Numbered from the stretch's first letter, positions 6,510 to 15,334 are shown. The stretch is 64,000 nt of DNA from Acidobacteriota bacterium (GCA_013289685.1 JABCZL010000003.1:124001-188000), one strand, 5' to 3'. Program-made: numbers and translations. Notes: a model not told the origin generated them from the letters alone.

Positions 6510-8507
6510 ATGCGCCGCCGCGCACTGTTTGCTATCGTCATACTCATGAGTACCGTGATGAGCACAATCGTTGCCGACGCCGCGGCCCAGACTTTGCCTG
6601 CGCCGCAGGCTGTCACTGATCCGAAAAAGATTTCATCGAAGCCCAACGCGCAGATTGAAGCGCGAAGCCTGACCATCGAGAAACTGTATATGACGCGGCA
6701 GGTGGGGCGGCCGACGTGGTCCCCCGATGGCAAGAGCATCGCGTTCATCTCGAACATGAGCGGACGGAATAATCTTTGGATCGTTCCGGCCGAGGGCGGA
6801 TGGCCAGTGCAGTTGACGGTCAGCGATCAGCGGCAGACGGCGCCGGCGTGGTCGCCGGACGGCAAATGGATTGCCTACCAGTCGGACTATGACGGCGACG
6901 AGCAGTGGGACATTTTTCTGGTATCGCCGAAGACGGGCAAGGTTGTGAACCTGACCCAGACGCGCGAGATCGCGGAACTCAATCCGACGTGGTCGCAGGA
7001 CGGGCGGTATCTTGCTTACGAGGTCAAACCAAAAACCTCAGCGGCCTACGAGATCGACATCTATGACATGGTGATGCGCGAGGTGAAGCACCTCACGACC
7101 AGTACACCGCAGGATAAAGGAAATTACGGGCCGATCTGGTCGAAGGATGGGAAGTCCATCGTCTACACAGAGGAGCAGGCCAAGGGCACGGATTCGAACA
7201 TTTTCATCGCGGACGTGGTCACGGGAAAGAGCACGCCGCTTACGCCGCACGAAGGCGAACAGCGCTTTGCGGCGAACGATCTTTCGCCCGACGGCAAGCG
7301 CGTTCTGCTGACTTCCAACGCTGCCAACGGATACGAGAACATTGGATTGCTCGATGTCGCGACGAAGAAGATCTCGTGGCTGACGAAAGACAAGTGGGAA
7401 ATTCAGGGCGGCGAGTTCACGCCCGACGGCAAGCACCTCACCTTCAGCGCCAACGTGGATGGCAACGAAGATATTTATCTGCACGATCTCGCGACAGGAA
7501 AGTCGACCGCTCTGCCGATTCCGAAAGGCGTGAACGAGCCCGTGGGCGGGCATTCGGCGTTCAGTCCGGATGGGCAGCGATTGCTCTACAACCACAATGG
7601 GCCGACGGCTCCGGGCGATCTGTGGGTCTATCAACTGGCTACAGGCAAGTCGCGGCAGATTACGTATTCGCTGGTCGCGGGCGTGCGCTCGGAGGACATG
7701 GTCGAGCCGTATCTGGTGCACTATCCCAGCCGCGACGGCAAGTGGACCATCTCGGCGTTTCTGTATGTACCGTTCAACATGGTGCGCAACGGGAAGAATG
7801 CTGCGATCGTCTACATTCACGGCGGACCGACTTCGCAGAGCATGAATTCTTTCAACCGCTTCGTGCAGTTTGCGGCCAATCAGGGATACATGGTGCTGGC
7901 GCCCAACTATCGCGGCTCGACCGGATACGGCAAGGAATTTCAGCAGGCCAACCTGTTCGACATGGGCGGCGGCGATTTGCAGGACGTGCTGGCGGGCGTC
8001 GACTGGATCAAGCAGACCGGGCATCTTGATCCGAAAAAGATCGCGGTCATGGGCGGAAGTTACGGCGGGTATCTGAGCATGATGGCGGTGACGAAGGCTC
8101 CGGATGTGTGGGCCGCGGGCGTGCCCATCGTTCCCTTCGTAAACTGGTTCACCGAAATTGAGAATGAAGATCCCGTGCTGCAGCAGTCGGATCTGGCGAC
8201 TATGGGAGACGTCGTAAAGAACAAGGCACTGTACGAAGATCGCTCGCCGATCAACTTCATCGATCAGATCAAGGCGCCGCTGTTGCTGCTGGCGGGAGGG
8301 CACGATCCTCGGTGTCCGAAATCAGAGACGCAACAGGTGGTCGACGCCATCAAGAAGCGCGGGGGCACCGTGGACTCGAAGATTTACGAGAACGAAGGGC
8401 ACGGGTTTGCGCGGGTGGAAAATCAAATTGACGCGTATAAACGGGTCGCCGATTTTCTATTGGCGCATGTGGTGCCTGCGGATTGCAGTTGTACGGTAAC
8501 GGAGTAG
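6510..8507 (+). CDS. Secreted S9 family peptidase (prolyl oligopeptidase / acylaminoacyl-peptidase type)
   Basis: Serine peptidase with a seven-bladed TolB/WD40-like propeller and a C-terminal alpha/beta hydrolase domain. The first 26 residues are a signal peptide ending AAAQ, so it acts outside the cytoplasm, probably on peptides. The propeller (about 60-390) repeats PxWSPDGKxIAF units. The catalytic triad is Ser517 in GGSYGGY, Asp599 in GGHDPRCP and His631 in EGHGF. The ATG at 6510 is preferred over the TTG at 6495 because GAGG lies nine bases before it. Confidence 0.94.
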   Translation: MRRRALFAIVILMSTVMSTIVADAAAQTLPAPQAVTDPKKISSKPNAQIEARSLTIEKLYMTRQVGRPTWSPDGKSIAFISNMSGRNNLWIVPAEGGWPVQLTVSDQRQTAPAWSPDGKWIAYQSDYDGDEQWDIFLVSPKTGKVVNLTQTREIAELNPTWSQDGRYLAYEVKPKTSAAYEIDIYDMVMREVKHLTTSTPQDKGNYGPIWSKDGKSIVYTEEQAKGTDSNIFIADVVTGKSTPLTPHEGEQRFAANDLSPDGKRVLLTSNAANGYENIGLLDVATKKISWLTKDKWEIQGGEFTPDGKHLTFSANVDGNEDIYLHDLATGKSTALPIPKGVNEPVGGHSAFSPDGQRLLYNHNGPTAPGDLWVYQLATGKSRQITYSLVAGVRSEDMVEPYLVHYPSRDGKWTISAFLYVPFNMVRNGKNAAIVYIHGGPTSQSMNSFNRFVQFAANQGYMVLAPNYRGSTGYGKEFQQANLFDMGGGDLQDVLAGVDWIKQTGHLDPKKIAVMGGSYGGYLSMMAVTKAPDVWAAGVPIVPFVNWFTEIENEDPVLQQSDLATMGDVVKNKALYEDRSPINFIDQIKAPLLLLAGGHDPRCPKSETQQVVDAIKKRGGTVDSKIYENEGHGFARVENQIDAYKRVADFLLAHVVPADCSCTVTE

Positions 8508-8541
8508 TTGTACATACATCTTTGTACGCAATATGGTTCTA

Positions 8542-8575
8542 TTGTTATCAATAACTTAGGGTTAAGTTGTTGATT
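8542..8575. repeat. GTTATCAATAACTT palindrome, copy 1
   Basis: The sequence runs GTTATCAATAACTT, AGGGT, TAAGTTGTTGATT. The two halves are near-inverted repeats. It lies 35 bases after the S9 peptidase stop and could work as a terminator hairpin, although no T-run follows. Confidence 0.65.
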
Positions 8576-8750
8576 CCACTACGAGGCGATCTCGCTGGCG
8601 GGCGATTCTAGAACCGTCGGTCGACGGACGATCTCCAGTCCTCCGAGGCGGTTGATTGTCGTTGCCAGGGGCCTCAGCGGCTCAAGAAATGGCATCCTGA
8701 ACGGCGATGGAGACGAGAACCCAGGGGCAGCGCCTCTGCATGCCTCACGT

Positions 8751-8782
8751 GTTATCAATAACTTGGCGCTAACTGCCTGACT
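8751..8782. repeat. GTTATCAATAACTT palindrome, copy 2
   Basis: GTTATCAATAACTT is identical to copy 1 over its first 14 bases, then diverges (GGCGCTAACTGCCTGACT). Confidence 0.6.
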
Positions 8783-8830
8783 GCGCACGGACTTAAAAAG
8801 CCGCCTCAGGGTGTCGCGTCGCTGCCCATT

Positions 8831-8864
8831 CTTTTCAATGACTTGCCCCTAAGCTCTTGATTTT
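8831..8864. repeat. GTTATCAATAACTT palindrome, copy 3, overlapping the hemD stop
   Basis: A diverged copy (TTTTCAATGACTTGCCCCTAAGCTCTTGATTTT). Read on the minus strand, it encodes the last residues (KSRA) and the TAG stop of hemD, so the end of HemD was set by a repeat. Confidence 0.6.
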
Positions 8865-9679
8865 GTTCGACCCGCGACGGCCCCAACGATGGCCTCGATC
8901 AATCCTGGAATCGTGAACTGCTTGGCCGCGATATCCACGGGCAGGCCAAATTCGCGCAGAGTCGCGGAGGTGACCGGGCCGATGGAGGCCATCCGAATCC
9001 CAGCAAGTTGTTTGCGGCGGGCTTCGCTCTTTGCGCCCAGCAATTCCACAAAATTCCTGACCGTCGACGAACTGGTGAACGTAACTACGTGAGGGCGTTT
9101 TTGGGGATTCTTCAGCGCGGCGCGCAGGCGGGTGCGAGAAGATTTCGGCACAACGGTTTCGTAAGCTTCGACGACGTCGACGTGGGCTCCAGCCTTGCGC
9201 AGCTCGCGGGGAATCACATCGCGCGCGACTTTGGCCCGCACCAGGAGCACGCGCTTCCCTCTTACTTTGCTTTTCAGGCTGCGCACGACGGATTCGGCCA
9301 CGTATTCGTTAGGAACCACGTCGACCCTCATTCCGCGTTGCTCGATGGCCTTCTTGGTGGCGGGGCCGATGGCGGCGACGCGCAGGCCAGTGAGGTTGCT
9401 CGCCGGCAGTCGCAGTTTATCGAGCCTCTCCCACATGGCCTCGACGCCGTTCACGCTGGTCAGGACAAGCCAGTCGTAGGTGCTGAGACTCTTCAAGGCA
9501 GCGTCCAAGGGCTTAAACGATTTAGGCTTGCGAATCTCGATGAAGGGGATCTCGATGACAATCGCGCCCCGATTTTGGAGTTCAGTGGAGAGGGCGCCGG
9601 CTTGATGCCGAGCTCGGCCGACCAGCACGCGGATTCCGCTCAGGGCGTGGGTCGTCTTTGCTTTTGGCTTTCTGCTCAT
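8849..9679 (-). CDS. hemD: Uroporphyrinogen-III synthase
   Basis: Closes the linear tetrapyrrole hydroxymethylbilane to uroporphyrinogen III in haem and sirohaem synthesis, in the cytoplasm. The sequence shows the two-lobed, weakly conserved HemD fold: IRVLVGRARHQAGALSTEL, then WLVLTSVNGVEAMW, VAAIGPATKKAI, and in the second lobe VVTFTSSSTVRNF and MASIGPVTSATLREFG. Length (276 residues) is typical. The start at 9679 is chosen because a longer frame to 9715 would translate a dispersed GCGGAC repeat. It is the last gene of the haem operon. The C-terminal four residues lie in a palindromic repeat. Confidence 0.9.
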   Translation of the reverse strand: MSRKPKAKTTHALSGIRVLVGRARHQAGALSTELQNRGAIVIEIPFIEIRKPKSFKPLDAALKSLSTYDWLVLTSVNGVEAMWERLDKLRLPASNLTGLRVAAIGPATKKAIEQRGMRVDVVPNEYVAESVVRSLKSKVRGKRVLLVRAKVARDVIPRELRKAGAHVDVVEAYETVVPKSSRTRLRAALKNPQKRPHVVTFTSSSTVRNFVELLGAKSEARRKQLAGIRMASIGPVTSATLREFGLPVDIAAKQFTIPGLIEAIVGAVAGRTKSRA

Positions 9680-9690
9680 GGTTGGATTTG

Positions 9691-9715
9691 GCGGACGAGA
9701 GTGTCCGCCCCACAC
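9691..9715. repeat. GCGGAC...GTGTCCGC palindrome, copy 1
   Basis: GCGGACGAGAGTGTCCGC followed by CCCACAC. Two more copies, differing at only two to four bases, are at 22741-22765 and inside anmK at 33864-33888. The core GCGGAC/GTCCGC is a perfect 6-base palindrome. This copy lies between paiB and hemD. Confidence 0.8.
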
Positions 9716-9719
9716 TTCG

Positions 9720-10355
9720 TCACTTGCTTTCTTTCTTCATATCCAGGCCCTGCTGTCGCATCAGGCGCGAGACGCCTGAGATCGCCGTGTCTTCAGCCTT
9801 TCCCAGGGATGTGATCACATTGGTCTGCTCTTCTTTGGTGCGATTTTGGCTTAACTTGAATTTGGCTTCGAGTTTTGTGACGGCGATTTCGAATCCGACG
9901 ATGTGGCTTAGCATGCGCTCGCGGTAGGTCTCGCTGAAGCTAGCCCACTGGTCCGCATAGGCGGGCTCGAAGGTGCCGATGAGCTGGTCGAGGATGCCTT
10001 GCAGATCTTCCGGAGATGCGAAGGTGCGGGCGTTGCCGTATGCATGCACGGCGCCGTAGTTCCATGTCGGGACATTCTCGCGCGTGACGTAGTTCGAGGT
10101 CGACACGAAAGCGTGGGGGCCATGGAAGATGGTCAGGCACGCGGGATTTTGTTCGAGATGGCGCCAGTGCGGGTTGGCTTTGGCCACGTGGCCGCGAAGG
10201 ACGAGGTTATTTTCGGTCGCACTCACAAATACGGGCAGGTGCGTGGCGAAGGGACCCTCGTCTGTGGACGAGATCAGGATCGCGAACGGATTTGCGTGCA
10301 TGAAGGCGATGGCGTCGGCATGGTCGTGCACGCGGAAGTGTTCGGGGATGTACAT
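9720..10355 (-). CDS. PaiB-like FMN-binding split-barrel protein
   Basis: A 211-residue protein of the PaiB family (FMN-binding split barrel), whose Bacillus member represses degradative-enzyme and sporulation genes. The opening MYIPEHFRV, the PFAILISS and PFATHLPVFV strands, and the motifs HVAKANPHWRHL and VPTWNYGAVHAYG are characteristic. Cytoplasmic. It sits between hemC and hemD with gaps of 84 and 40 bases, so it is probably in the haem operon. A role in binding haem or flavin is possible by analogy to related split-barrel haem enzymes, but nothing here proves it. Confidence 0.88.
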   Translation of the reverse strand: MYIPEHFRVHDHADAIAFMHANPFAILISSTDEGPFATHLPVFVSATENNLVLRGHVAKANPHWRHLEQNPACLTIFHGPHAFVSTSNYVTRENVPTWNYGAVHAYGNARTFASPEDLQGILDQLIGTFEPAYADQWASFSETYRERMLSHIVGFEIAVTKLEAKFKLSQNRTKEEQTNVITSLGKAEDTAISGVSRLMRQQGLDMKKESK

Positions 10356-10439
10356 GAGTGAGGTTCTTTCGCCGTCTCAAGGCCACTTCAAACTGGCTCG
10401 CCTAATCTTAGCTCGTTGGAGACCGGCCATGTTAGCGGA

Positions 10440-11405
10440 TCATGGCTGGGGCAGGACGGCAAGGCCGCGGCCGTAGACGGCTTCGAGAATCTGGTCGCCG
10501 CCGCGGGCCAGCAGCGCAGCGCCGGCGTCGTTGCCGAGTTTTTCGGCGTCTTCAATTTTTCCGTCGCGGGAGTCGCGGAGGAGTTTCGAGCCGTCGGGGT
10601 CGGCGACGATGGATTCCAGATGGAGCTTGCCATTTCGCATCTCCGCGAATGCTCCGATAGGAACCTGGCAGCCTCCGCCCAGGCGGTTGAGCAGTGCACG
10701 CTCGCAAGTTGTCGCGGCGCGCGCGGAGGGGTCGTTCAGAAATTCCAGATGCTCGCGAGTGGCGGCGTCACCCAGGCGGATTTCGATGCCGAGCGCGCCT
10801 TGTCCGGCGGCGGGGCACATGATTTCGGAGGGGATGATTTGTTTGACATGTTCCGTTTTGCCGAGGCGCTTCAGTCCGGCGGAGGCGAGGATGATGGCGT
10901 CGTATTCTCCCTGCTCGAGTTTGCGCAGGCGGGTGTCGACGTTGCCGCGCAGGGGATGAATGTCGAGGTCGGGGCGGACGGCTTTGAGTTGCGCCTGGCG
11001 GCGGAGGCTGGAGGTGCCGACCCGCGCGCCCTGGGGCAGTTCCTGGAAGCTCGAATAGTGGCGCGAGCAGAAAGCGTCGCGCGGATCTTCTCGTTTTGTA
11101 ATGGCTGCGATTTCGAATCCCGGGGGAAGTTCGGTGGGCAGATCTTTTAAGGAGTGGACGGCGAGATCGACGCGTCCGGCGGCGAGGGCTTCTTCGATTT
11201 CCTTCGTGAACATTCCTTTCGTGCCGACCATAGCCAAGGCGACATCGGTGATTTTGTCGCCGGTGGTATGAATAATTTCAATTTCGATTTCGTGGCCGCG
11301 AGCGCGCAAGAGCGCGGAAATGTGGTTGGCTTGCCAGAGGGCGAGTTGCGAGCCGCGGGAGCCGATGCGGAGTCTTACACCGTCAAGGGAATTGATGGGG
11401 CTCAC
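10440..11405 (-). CDS. hemC: Hydroxymethylbilane synthase (porphobilinogen deaminase)
   Basis: Joins four porphobilinogen units into hydroxymethylbilane. The [14 protein letters not shown] opening, the [11 protein letters not shown] motif, [11 protein letters not shown], and [12 protein letters not shown] in the middle domain are diagnostic. The dipyrromethane cofactor is carried on Cys246 in [11 protein letters not shown]. Length of 321 residues is normal. The start is GTG at 11405, and the last base of the upstream toxin-like gene's stop is shared (GTGA, 4-base overlap), so translation is likely coupled to that gene. Confidence 0.97.
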   Translation of the reverse strand: MSPINSLDGVRLRIGSRGSQLALWQANHISALLRARGHEIEIEIIHTTGDKITDVALAMVGTKGMFTKEIEEALAAGRVDLAVHSLKDLPTELPPGFEIAAITKREDPRDAFCSRHYSSFQELPQGARVGTSSLRRQAQLKAVRPDLDIHPLRGNVDTRLRKLEQGEYDAIILASAGLKRLGKTEHVKQIIPSEIMCPAAGQGALGIEIRLGDAATREHLEFLNDPSARAATTCERALLNRLGGGCQVPIGAFAEMRNGKLHLESIVADPDGSKLLRDSRDGKIEDAEKLGNDAGAALLARGGDQILEAVYGRGLAVLPQP

Positions 11406-11752
11406 TTGGTTCGAGGCCTCGGGCGTAGCGGCATTTTGATGAATTGATAGCTGCCCGGTGCGGCTTTATCCACGGCCACGGCAATCGCCGCCGCGTGGTT
11501 GCGGACAACCGGCCAGATGTTCGATCCCAACGCCACCAACGCAAGTCTGCGGCCCACCAGATTTTGCTGATACCGGATGTTCTGATCGGAGGTGACCAGC
11601 ACCTCAAATCCAGCGGCGTCCGCAGCCTTCAGCAAAGCGCCGTTTTCCAGTTGGGGTGGCCAGTTCATCTCGACGACGGTGCGGACTTCATGGTTGGTCA
11701 GGAAGCCTCGCACCCCGACCGGAACGTTGTTGTCAAACAGGATGCGCGACAC
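11402..11752 (-). CDS. DUF5615 PIN-like protein, putative toxin
   Basis: A 116-residue protein of the DUF5615/Mut7-C-like PIN superfamily, usually encoded next to DUF433 proteins and regarded as a type II toxin-antitoxin pair. Visible are [14 protein letters not shown] (an acidic residue in the first strand), GHEV-like [12 protein letters not shown], and [15 protein letters not shown] with the second conserved Asp. These fit a metal-dependent nuclease fold. The gene begins inside the DUF433 gene (20-base overlap) and its stop overlaps the hemC start. Toxicity is inferred from the family only. Confidence 0.82.
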   Translation of the reverse strand: MSRILFDNNVPVGVRGFLTNHEVRTVVEMNWPPQLENGALLKAADAAGFEVLVTSDQNIRYQQNLVGRRLALVALGSNIWPVVRNHAAAIAVAVDKAAPGSYQFIKMPLRPRPRTK

Positions 11753-11969
11753 GATGGCTCTTGGCGTAGGTCAAGACTGCCTGGATGCGATCTTGAGGGA
11801 TTTCAAACTGCTCCGAGATTTCAGCGACGCTGACGCCATAATCGAAGTTATCGACAATCGCGCTGACTGGCATCCGGGTGCCCCGCAACACCGGAGCGCC
11901 GCTTTGCACATTAGGATTGACTTCTACGAGAGAGCATTGCGACCAGTCGATTTGATCCGCTGCGGGCAT
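11733..11969 (-). CDS. DUF433 protein, putative antitoxin
   Basis: A 78-residue protein with the whole DUF433 domain: a short strand, SGAPVLRGTRMPVSAIVDN, then the helix-turn-helix-like GVSVAEISEQFEIPQDRIQAVL. Such proteins bind DNA and accompany DUF5615 toxins. The start at 11969 is chosen because GGGGGAGGG lies just upstream; a frame to 12143 would add 58 implausible residues. It is the first gene of a three-gene overlapping block (DUF433, DUF5615, hemC), nearly 300 bases after hemA. Confidence 0.83.
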   Translation of the reverse strand: MPAADQIDWSQCSLVEVNPNVQSGAPVLRGTRMPVSAIVDNFDYGVSVAEISEQFEIPQDRIQAVLTYAKSHRVAHPV

Positions 11970-12170
11970 GGCACCCTCCCCCTTCATGATTCCACGTTCT
12001 GGTCCAAAACGCCAGATAGATGCAGTGTCGTCCCTTCGGCATTCGCTCCCTTGTCTCTCAATGCCGCCGCTTCGTGGCTGGAGCTGGAAGTTCGACCTCG
12101 TGGTCACCGAAGAAGTGAATGACGATGCGGAAATTCCCGGCATCGGCTCCGGTAGCGCCGGCGGGCCCGG

Positions 12171-12232
12171 GGTCCTTCGACTGCGTCTGGCGATTCGCTT
12201 CGCTCATCGTCAGACTCCGCTCAGGATGACAA
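12171..12232. repeat. GGTCCTTCGACTGCG...CTCAGGATGACAAG repeat
   Basis: A copy of the TCCTTCGACT/CAGGATGACA family with an internal palindrome (TCTGGCGATTCG...CATCGTCAGACT). It fills the space between hemA and the DUF433 gene, where a promoter for the second half of the haem operon would lie. Confidence 0.7.
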
Positions 12233-12265
12233 GCGTGCGGGAACACGAGACGGCAGCGGCAGGCA

Positions 12266-13576
12266 TCACGGGCGCGTCCCCACTTCGTTTTTCTTTGCCG
12301 GAGGCTCCGCTTCTTTTTCTTTGTCGTGCAGGTTGAACAGCCGGCGGACTACGTCGACTACCGTCGTCGCTTCGGATTCTTTTGCCGCGGTCTTCAGCGT
12401 GGTGATTGGGGTGTGCATGACTTTGTTGATGATGCCGCGGGTTAGCGCTTCGATCGCGATCTCTTGCTCGGGGGTCAGCTGGCCCATGCGGCCGCGGACG
12501 CGGTCGATTTCTGCCTGCCGAATCGTTTCCAGATGATCTTGTAAGGACACAATCGTAGGTACGACGTCAAGCGTGTGCAGGCGGGCTTCGAAACGTTCGA
12601 CTTCGCCGGTGATGATGGCCTCGGCGAGTTCGGCTTCTTTTCTGCGGTCGGCGACGTGGCTGCTGACGGCTTGCTGCAGGTCGTCGATGTCGTAGGTGAA
12701 GATGCCGTCGAGTTTCGCCATGTCCGGGGAAACGTCGCGGGGCACGGCGATGTCGATGAAGAACATCGGGCGGTTCTTGCGGCGGGCGAGGAACTGCTCA
12801 CCGTGTTCGCGGCGGAAGATGGCGTGGGGAGAGCCGGTTGAGGTGATGACGATGTCGGCGCGGTCGCAGGTGCTGTACAAATCGTCGAACCTAATGGCCT
12901 GGCCGTTAAATTTCTGTGCCAGTCCGATGGCGCGGTCGTAAGTGCGGTTGGCGACGAAAATCGACGCGCAGCCGTGGGCCATCAGGTGGCGGGCGGCGAG
13001 TTCGCTCATCTTGCCGGCGCCGACGATGAACACAGTCTTCCCTTCCAGGGTGCCAAAGATTTTCTTGGCGAGTTCGACTGCGACCGAGGCGATCGAGACC
13101 GACGAAGATCCGACGGCGGTCTCGCTCCGCACGCGCTTGGCTACGGCAAACGCCCGGCTGAAGAGCTGGTCGAGTTGGCCTCTGACAGCGCCCACAGCGC
13201 GGGCGGTCGCGTAGGCCTCCTTCACCTGACCGAGAATCTGGGCTTCGCCGACCACCATTGAATCCAGGCTGGAAGCGACACGGAACAAATGCCGCACCGC
13301 TTCTTTCTCGCGGAATTCGTAGAGATGCGCGTCGAGTTCTTCCGGCTTCAGATGAAAGTGTTGGTGCAGGAATCCGCGCAGGTCGGCGTGGCCGTTGGTG
13401 GTGTGGGCCACGATCTCCACGCGATTGCAGGTGGAGATGACCATGCATTCTTCAATCCCCGGGTAGGCGCTTAGGTCGCGGCAAGCGTCGGGCAGGCGCG
13501 ATTCCGGGATCGCCAGGCGCTCGCGCACTTCGAGCGGCGCGCTGTTGTGATTCACGCCAATCAGCTGGAATCTCAT
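12266..13576 (-). CDS. hemA: Glutamyl-tRNA reductase
   Basis: Makes glutamate-1-semialdehyde from glutamyl-tRNA with NADPH, the first committed step of C5-pathway haem synthesis. The N-terminal catalytic domain has Cys50 in STCNRVEI, the nucleophile. SLDSMVVGEAQILGQVK is the family signature. The NADPH domain carries FIVGAGKMSELAARHL, and the C-terminal helical dimerisation domain ends with a charged tail. Its start codon overlaps the end of the ccsA-like gene by ATGA, so the two are coupled. Length of 436 residues is typical. Confidence 0.97.
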   Translation of the reverse strand: MRFQLIGVNHNSAPLEVRERLAIPESRLPDACRDLSAYPGIEECMVISTCNRVEIVAHTTNGHADLRGFLHQHFHLKPEELDAHLYEFREKEAVRHLFRVASSLDSMVVGEAQILGQVKEAYATARAVGAVRGQLDQLFSRAFAVAKRVRSETAVGSSSVSIASVAVELAKKIFGTLEGKTVFIVGAGKMSELAARHLMAHGCASIFVANRTYDRAIGLAQKFNGQAIRFDDLYSTCDRADIVITSTGSPHAIFRREHGEQFLARRKNRPMFFIDIAVPRDVSPDMAKLDGIFTYDIDDLQQAVSSHVADRRKEAELAEAIITGEVERFEARLHTLDVVPTIVSLQDHLETIRQAEIDRVRGRMGQLTPEQEIAIEALTRGIINKVMHTPITTLKTAAKESEATTVVDVVRRLFNLHDKEKEAEPPAKKNEVGTRP

Positions 13577-14385
13577 GAAGCAGCGAACCTGTGGATCGCG
13601 GAAAAATAGTTAGCCGCCCAGGCGGCCAGCGCGGCCACGAAGGCGAATGTCGCGAGGAACGCGGCGCGGCGTCCGCGCCATCCCGAGTTCCAGCGGGTGA
13701 AGACCATCACCATGTAGACGGCCCACATCAGCAGCGACAGCAGAATCTTGGGATCGAGAAAATCCATGCGGCCGTAGGTGGTGATGGCCACGATCGATCC
13801 GGTGATCAGGCCCAGCGTCATGAAGGGGAAGCCCAGCAGCAGCGAGCGGTAGCCGATCTGGTCGATCACTTCGAGCGCGGGCAGGAACGAAATCAGGCTG
13901 GTGGATTTCTTGGCTTTGAGGCGGCGCTCCTGCAGCAGATAGAGCAGGCTGGCGCCGAAGCTGAGCACGAGCGCGGCGTAGCCGGTGAAGATAAGGATGA
14001 TGTGGGCGATGAGCCATCCTTTATGCGAGACGAACTGAGTCAGCAGCACGGGTTGCTGGTCGACGGCAGCGACGAACGTCAAGAAGAAGACCACGGGAAA
14101 TACGACCACGCCGGGCGACGTGGTCTGGTAGATGGCGTAGATGATCATGAAGAAGGTCATCGAGAGAAAAGCCAGAAGCGATTCCCCGTTGTGCACCGAC
14201 GCCCAGACGACCTGGCCGGAAAGAAATAGTTCGGCGAGCGAAACGAAGTGAAAGACCATGCCCAGGCTGGCGGCGTGGAGAGCGATACGGCTGAACAGGT
14301 CACTGGTGCGGGTGAGCGCCACGAAGGCGTAGACCAGCCCGATGAAGTAGCACCCCAGTGCAAAACGCAGCCACAGCAGAGACAT
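13573..14385 (-). CDS. CcsA/HemX-type cytochrome c assembly membrane protein
   Basis: A polytopic inner-membrane protein with about eight hydrophobic helices, matching the CcsA/ResC/HemX group. True CcsA proteins bring haem to the outside for attachment to cytochrome c; HemX affects the amount of HemA. Visible motifs are the HNGESLLAFLSMTFF helix and the WLIAHIILIFTGYAALVLSFG helix with a conserved His. The tryptophan-rich WWD motif is not clear, so HemX is as likely as CcsA. It overlaps hemA by four bases, which favours a role in haem biogenesis. Confidence 0.85.
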   Translation of the reverse strand: MSLLWLRFALGCYFIGLVYAFVALTRTSDLFSRIALHAASLGMVFHFVSLAELFLSGQVVWASVHNGESLLAFLSMTFFMIIYAIYQTTSPGVVVFPVVFFLTFVAAVDQQPVLLTQFVSHKGWLIAHIILIFTGYAALVLSFGASLLYLLQERRLKAKKSTSLISFLPALEVIDQIGYRSLLLGFPFMTLGLITGSIVAITTYGRMDFLDPKILLSLLMWAVYMVMVFTRWNSGWRGRRAAFLATFAFVAALAAWAANYFSAIHRFAAS

Positions 14386-14558
14386 AGGCCTTATAAGTTC
14401 CGGAATCTTTTGAGTTTACCCCAAATCGCGGGTCCGGTCTTTCTCCCTCTCGTACATTGTGTATTTTCCGACGCGGGTGGGGGCAAGGCAAACAAAGGGG
14501 GTCACTTAAGGGTGTGATTAGGATCACAGACGAAAAACGAGACGGGATGGGTCGGGGG

Positions 14559-15149
14559 TCACTTCTCGTTGCTGTAGACGTCGGAGAACAACTGGACCGA
14601 TGCGGTCTCGTCATACAGACCAGAGCTTAGCAATGGGGACACATCTGGCACGGGGTGAACGTACCACTTACCGTCCCGATCTTTGATCGCCATCGTTCTA
14701 CGGAGAAGTTGCTTCCCGTTACCGAGCAGCACCTCGACATCAACAAACATCACATCGTCGAAGTCGAAGCTGGCGTAACCATACGAGGCGGGACCATTCT
14801 TGCTCAGATGGCGCGCCGCAAACACTCTCGCGATCTTGGTGGGCGTATCCGCTGATGGGAATCCCTTCCCCTTTTTCTGCTTGAAGTCAGCGGTGACTCC
14901 GGCCATGTATTCGATGTACTCCGCGCGGGACTGCCCGGCACCGTAGGGCCGAATGCAGACGCTCTTGAGCAGCGATTCATCCTGCCGTATGAACGCACGC
15001 GCGAGGTCGCTGGCCGCGCCTTCAGGTGTGTCTTGCCCAGTTGGAAATCCGTCACTCGCGACCGTGACTCTTGGTTTAGCTGCGGCGCCCGCGGTGGCAA
15101 TCAGAGCTAGCGCTATGACAGTGTAGGCGACGACTCTGTGACCGTTCAT
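14559..15149 (-). CDS. Secreted protein of unknown function
   Basis: A 196-residue protein with a signal peptide (VVAYTVIALALIATAGAAA, cleavage near residue 23). The mature part begins with a Gly-Phe-Pro-rich linker and then a helical and strand mix (AASDLARAFIRQDESLLKSV), ending with VLLGNGKQLLRRTMAIKDRDGKWYV, which resembles NTF2/DUF4878-type domains. I cannot name the family. It follows the haem genes but is probably transcribed separately. Confidence 0.6.
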   Translation of the reverse strand: MNGHRVVAYTVIALALIATAGAAAKPRVTVASDGFPTGQDTPEGAASDLARAFIRQDESLLKSVCIRPYGAGQSRAEYIEYMAGVTADFKQKKGKGFPSADTPTKIARVFAARHLSKNGPASYGYASFDFDDVMFVDVEVLLGNGKQLLRRTMAIKDRDGKWYVHPVPDVSPLLSSGLYDETASVQLFSDVYSNEK

Positions 15150-15277
15150 AACGAGTAGCGTATGGCGCCGCCGGACGAGCGTCTACATTACGACTGTGTG
15201 TAGCACAACCGTGATTCCTCTCGGCTTCAACAGCCAACCTCAGTGGCTGAAGCCGCGGCTTCATCTTGGCGATTTAC

Positions 15278-15298
15278 GGCACGAGTAAAACTCGTGCC
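15278..15298. repeat. Perfect GGCACGAGT-AAA-ACTCGTGCC hairpin
   Basis: Nine-base perfect arms with a 3-base AAA loop. Just upstream (15221-15263) an imperfect GGCTTCAACAGCC...GTGGCTGAAGCCGCGGCTTC repeat sits beside it. The pair lies between two leftward genes. The same stem-AAA-stem build appears in nth. Confidence 0.75.
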
Positions 15299-15334
15299 CT
15301 CCGCGGTTCGCAGCGCATCCCGGCATGCGATCCG

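Larger units (their letters stand above)
8508..8848. other. Gene-free stretch holding three palindromic repeats
   Basis: This 341-base gap lies between two convergent genes and holds no convincing gene. An open frame on the minus strand (8579-8788) has no ribosome site and runs across a repeat. The notable content is three related palindromes listed separately. The middle part (8576-8750) shows nothing I can name. Confidence 0.6.

Noticed and set aside
7038-8303. A 421-codon open frame on the minus strand
   Set aside because: It lies fully inside the S9 peptidase gene on the other strand. GC-rich codon bias of the real gene creates it, and the translation shows no known family.
8579-8788. 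A 69-codon minus-strand open frame in a gap
   Set aside because: It crosses a palindromic repeat, lacks a ribosome site and shows no family pattern.
12058-12246. A 62-codon minus-strand open frame between hemA and DUF433
   Set aside because: Its first half translates a dispersed repeat (CHPERSLTMSEANRQTQSKD). The rest has no recognised fold, and no ribosome site is seen.
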